Shown: one piece after another, positions 5,588 to 6,163 of the stretch | Position numbering within the stretch: position 1 is the first letter of the stretch | How the letters are laid out: each line of letters starts with the position of its first letter | Source of the DNA: an uncultured Cellvibrio sp. | Lineage (GTDB): Bacteria > Pseudomonadota > Gammaproteobacteria > Pseudomonadales > Cellvibrionaceae | Assembly (NCBI GenBank): GCA_946482345.1 | Contig: CAMLRJ010000221.1 | Span: forward strand, 1-6,163 | DNA: 6,163 bases | Direction: 5' to 3' | Position numbers and translations under genes: made by a program | The notes under the pieces: model-generated | Told to the model about the DNA's origin: nothing | Seen by the model: the letters and a program-made list of their open reading frames with translations, nothing else | Database searches by the model: none

Positions 5588-6163
5588 TTATGGTCGCTGC
5601 GCCGGTAATAAGTCGATCAATACAGGCGCATTGCGATCTACACTTAACTCACCTTCAAGATATTTTAATTCAACAACTTGAATGGAGCTGCGTTTTACAT
5701 TGGGTGATGGTTGTTTGTCATAAACCGTTTCGGCATTCACACCCGGATGCACAAAATAAAAAAGATACGCACGTTCACCACTGACCACAACTTCCGGATG
5801 ATGCCCCGCATTCTGATCATCCACGCCAGTTCCCGGCACATCAAGCAAATTATTTTTTTGTCGAATCCAGTTGAGTGCATCACTGGATTTATAAACGCCC
5901 AATCCATTATTACCCAGCAAATCATTCATCAACCAATAATGCCCTTGCCAAAAAAAAGCGAGTGGTGCTTCACCTCTATCGTCAGGAAGATTTGCTGAGC
6001 CTTTGTCTATCCAGTGGTAAAGATCTTGGCTATCAGCGTAAAACGTTTTTTTTCCTGCAGGCTCATTGTTGTACCACAGTCGCCAGGAACCATCGGGTAA
6101 ACGCAACAAACAAGGGTCGATTACTTTGTTATTGATCAAGGGCAATGTACTTTGATACTGCCA
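5588..6163 (-). CDS. GH43-like five-bladed beta-propeller glycosidase, C-terminal part (start off-window)
   Basis: The frame is open from the right edge to the TAA at 5590-5588, leaving 191 residues. Counting from the first residue in the window, the sequence shows VIDPCLLRLPDGSWRLWYNNE (from 14), YADSQDLYHW (42-51), RGEAPLAFFWQGHYWLMND (from 63), GVYKSSDALNW (89-99) and GHHPEVVVSG (120-129). These repeated W/Y-rich strands and the D-x-L-x-W turns fit the beta-propeller of clan GH-F/GH-J. D16 in IDP and E65 in GEAP resemble the GH43 pKa-modulating aspartate and general acid. The blade with the general base, and any signal peptide, are off-window. A TTG at 6145-6143 could be read as a start, but the frame runs through it with propeller-like sequence, so the gene extends further. 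Substrate unknown; GH43 activities include arabinofuranosidase, xylosidase and galactanase. Probably the upstream partner of the GH115 gene. Confidence 0.75.
   Translation of the reverse strand, partial: WQYQSTLPLINNKVIDPCLLRLPDGSWRLWYNNEPAGKKTFYADSQDLYHWIDKGSANLPDDRGEAPLAFFWQGHYWLMNDLLGNNGLGVYKSSDALNWIRQKNNLLDVPGTGVDDQNAGHHPEVVVSGERAYLFYFVHPGVNAETVYDKQPSPNVKRSSIQVVELKYLEGELSVDRNAPVLIDLLPAQRP

Noticed and set aside
5875..6135. Plus-strand frame of 86 codons at the right end
   Set aside because: It is antisense to the GH43-like gene, whose frame carries conserved propeller motifs.
6143..6145. TTG as the start of the GH43-like gene
   Set aside because: The frame continues upstream to the window edge with propeller-like sequence (WQYQS), the resulting protein would lack the first blade, and no ribosome-binding site precedes it.

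Overview
The window looks like chromosomal DNA from a plant- or algal-polysaccharide-degrading Gram-negative bacterium. A saccharolytic gammaproteobacterium of the Cellvibrio/Saccharophagus type is my best guess. That guess rests on a secreted GH115-type enzyme with a Sec signal peptide, moderate-to-low GC, and close packing of glycan hydrolases with sugar-catabolism genes. No taxonomic marker gene is present, so it is inference. All five recognised genes lie on the minus strand, so transcription runs from high to low coordinates.

In transcription order: (1) 6163-5588, the C-terminal 191 residues of a GH43-like five-bladed beta-propeller glycosidase, whose start lies off the right edge. (2) 5586-3073, an 837-residue secreted GH115 (alpha-glucuronidase family) protein starting one base after the previous stop codon. 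(3) 3059-1671, an FGGY sugar kinase 13 bases further on. (4) 1540-755, a DeoR-family repressor with its own promoter and followed by a probable Rho-independent terminator. (5) 492-1, the first 164 residues of a bifunctional rhamnulose-1-phosphate aldolase/short-chain dehydrogenase (RhaD type), cut by the left edge.

Together these suggest a locus for using an L-rhamnose- and uronic-acid-containing glycan. The hydrolases would release sugar outside the cytoplasm or from oligosaccharides. The FGGY kinase would phosphorylate the ketose (rhamnulose is the obvious candidate given the aldolase). The aldolase part would split the phosphate to dihydroxyacetone phosphate and L-lactaldehyde, and the dehydrogenase part, mostly off-window, would oxidise the lactaldehyde. 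The isomerase and a transporter are not in the window.

The most informative non-coding signal is a 16-bp direct repeat, TGATTG-N4-TGATTG on the minus strand, with 10-bp periodicity. It occurs once upstream of the aldolase gene and once inside the predicted promoter of the DeoR gene, with further single TGATTG half-sites at both places. It is the natural candidate operator of the DeoR protein. A separate perfect 18-bp palindrome lies between the DeoR terminator and the aldolase promoter. I saw no tRNA, rRNA, CRISPR array or mobile element.
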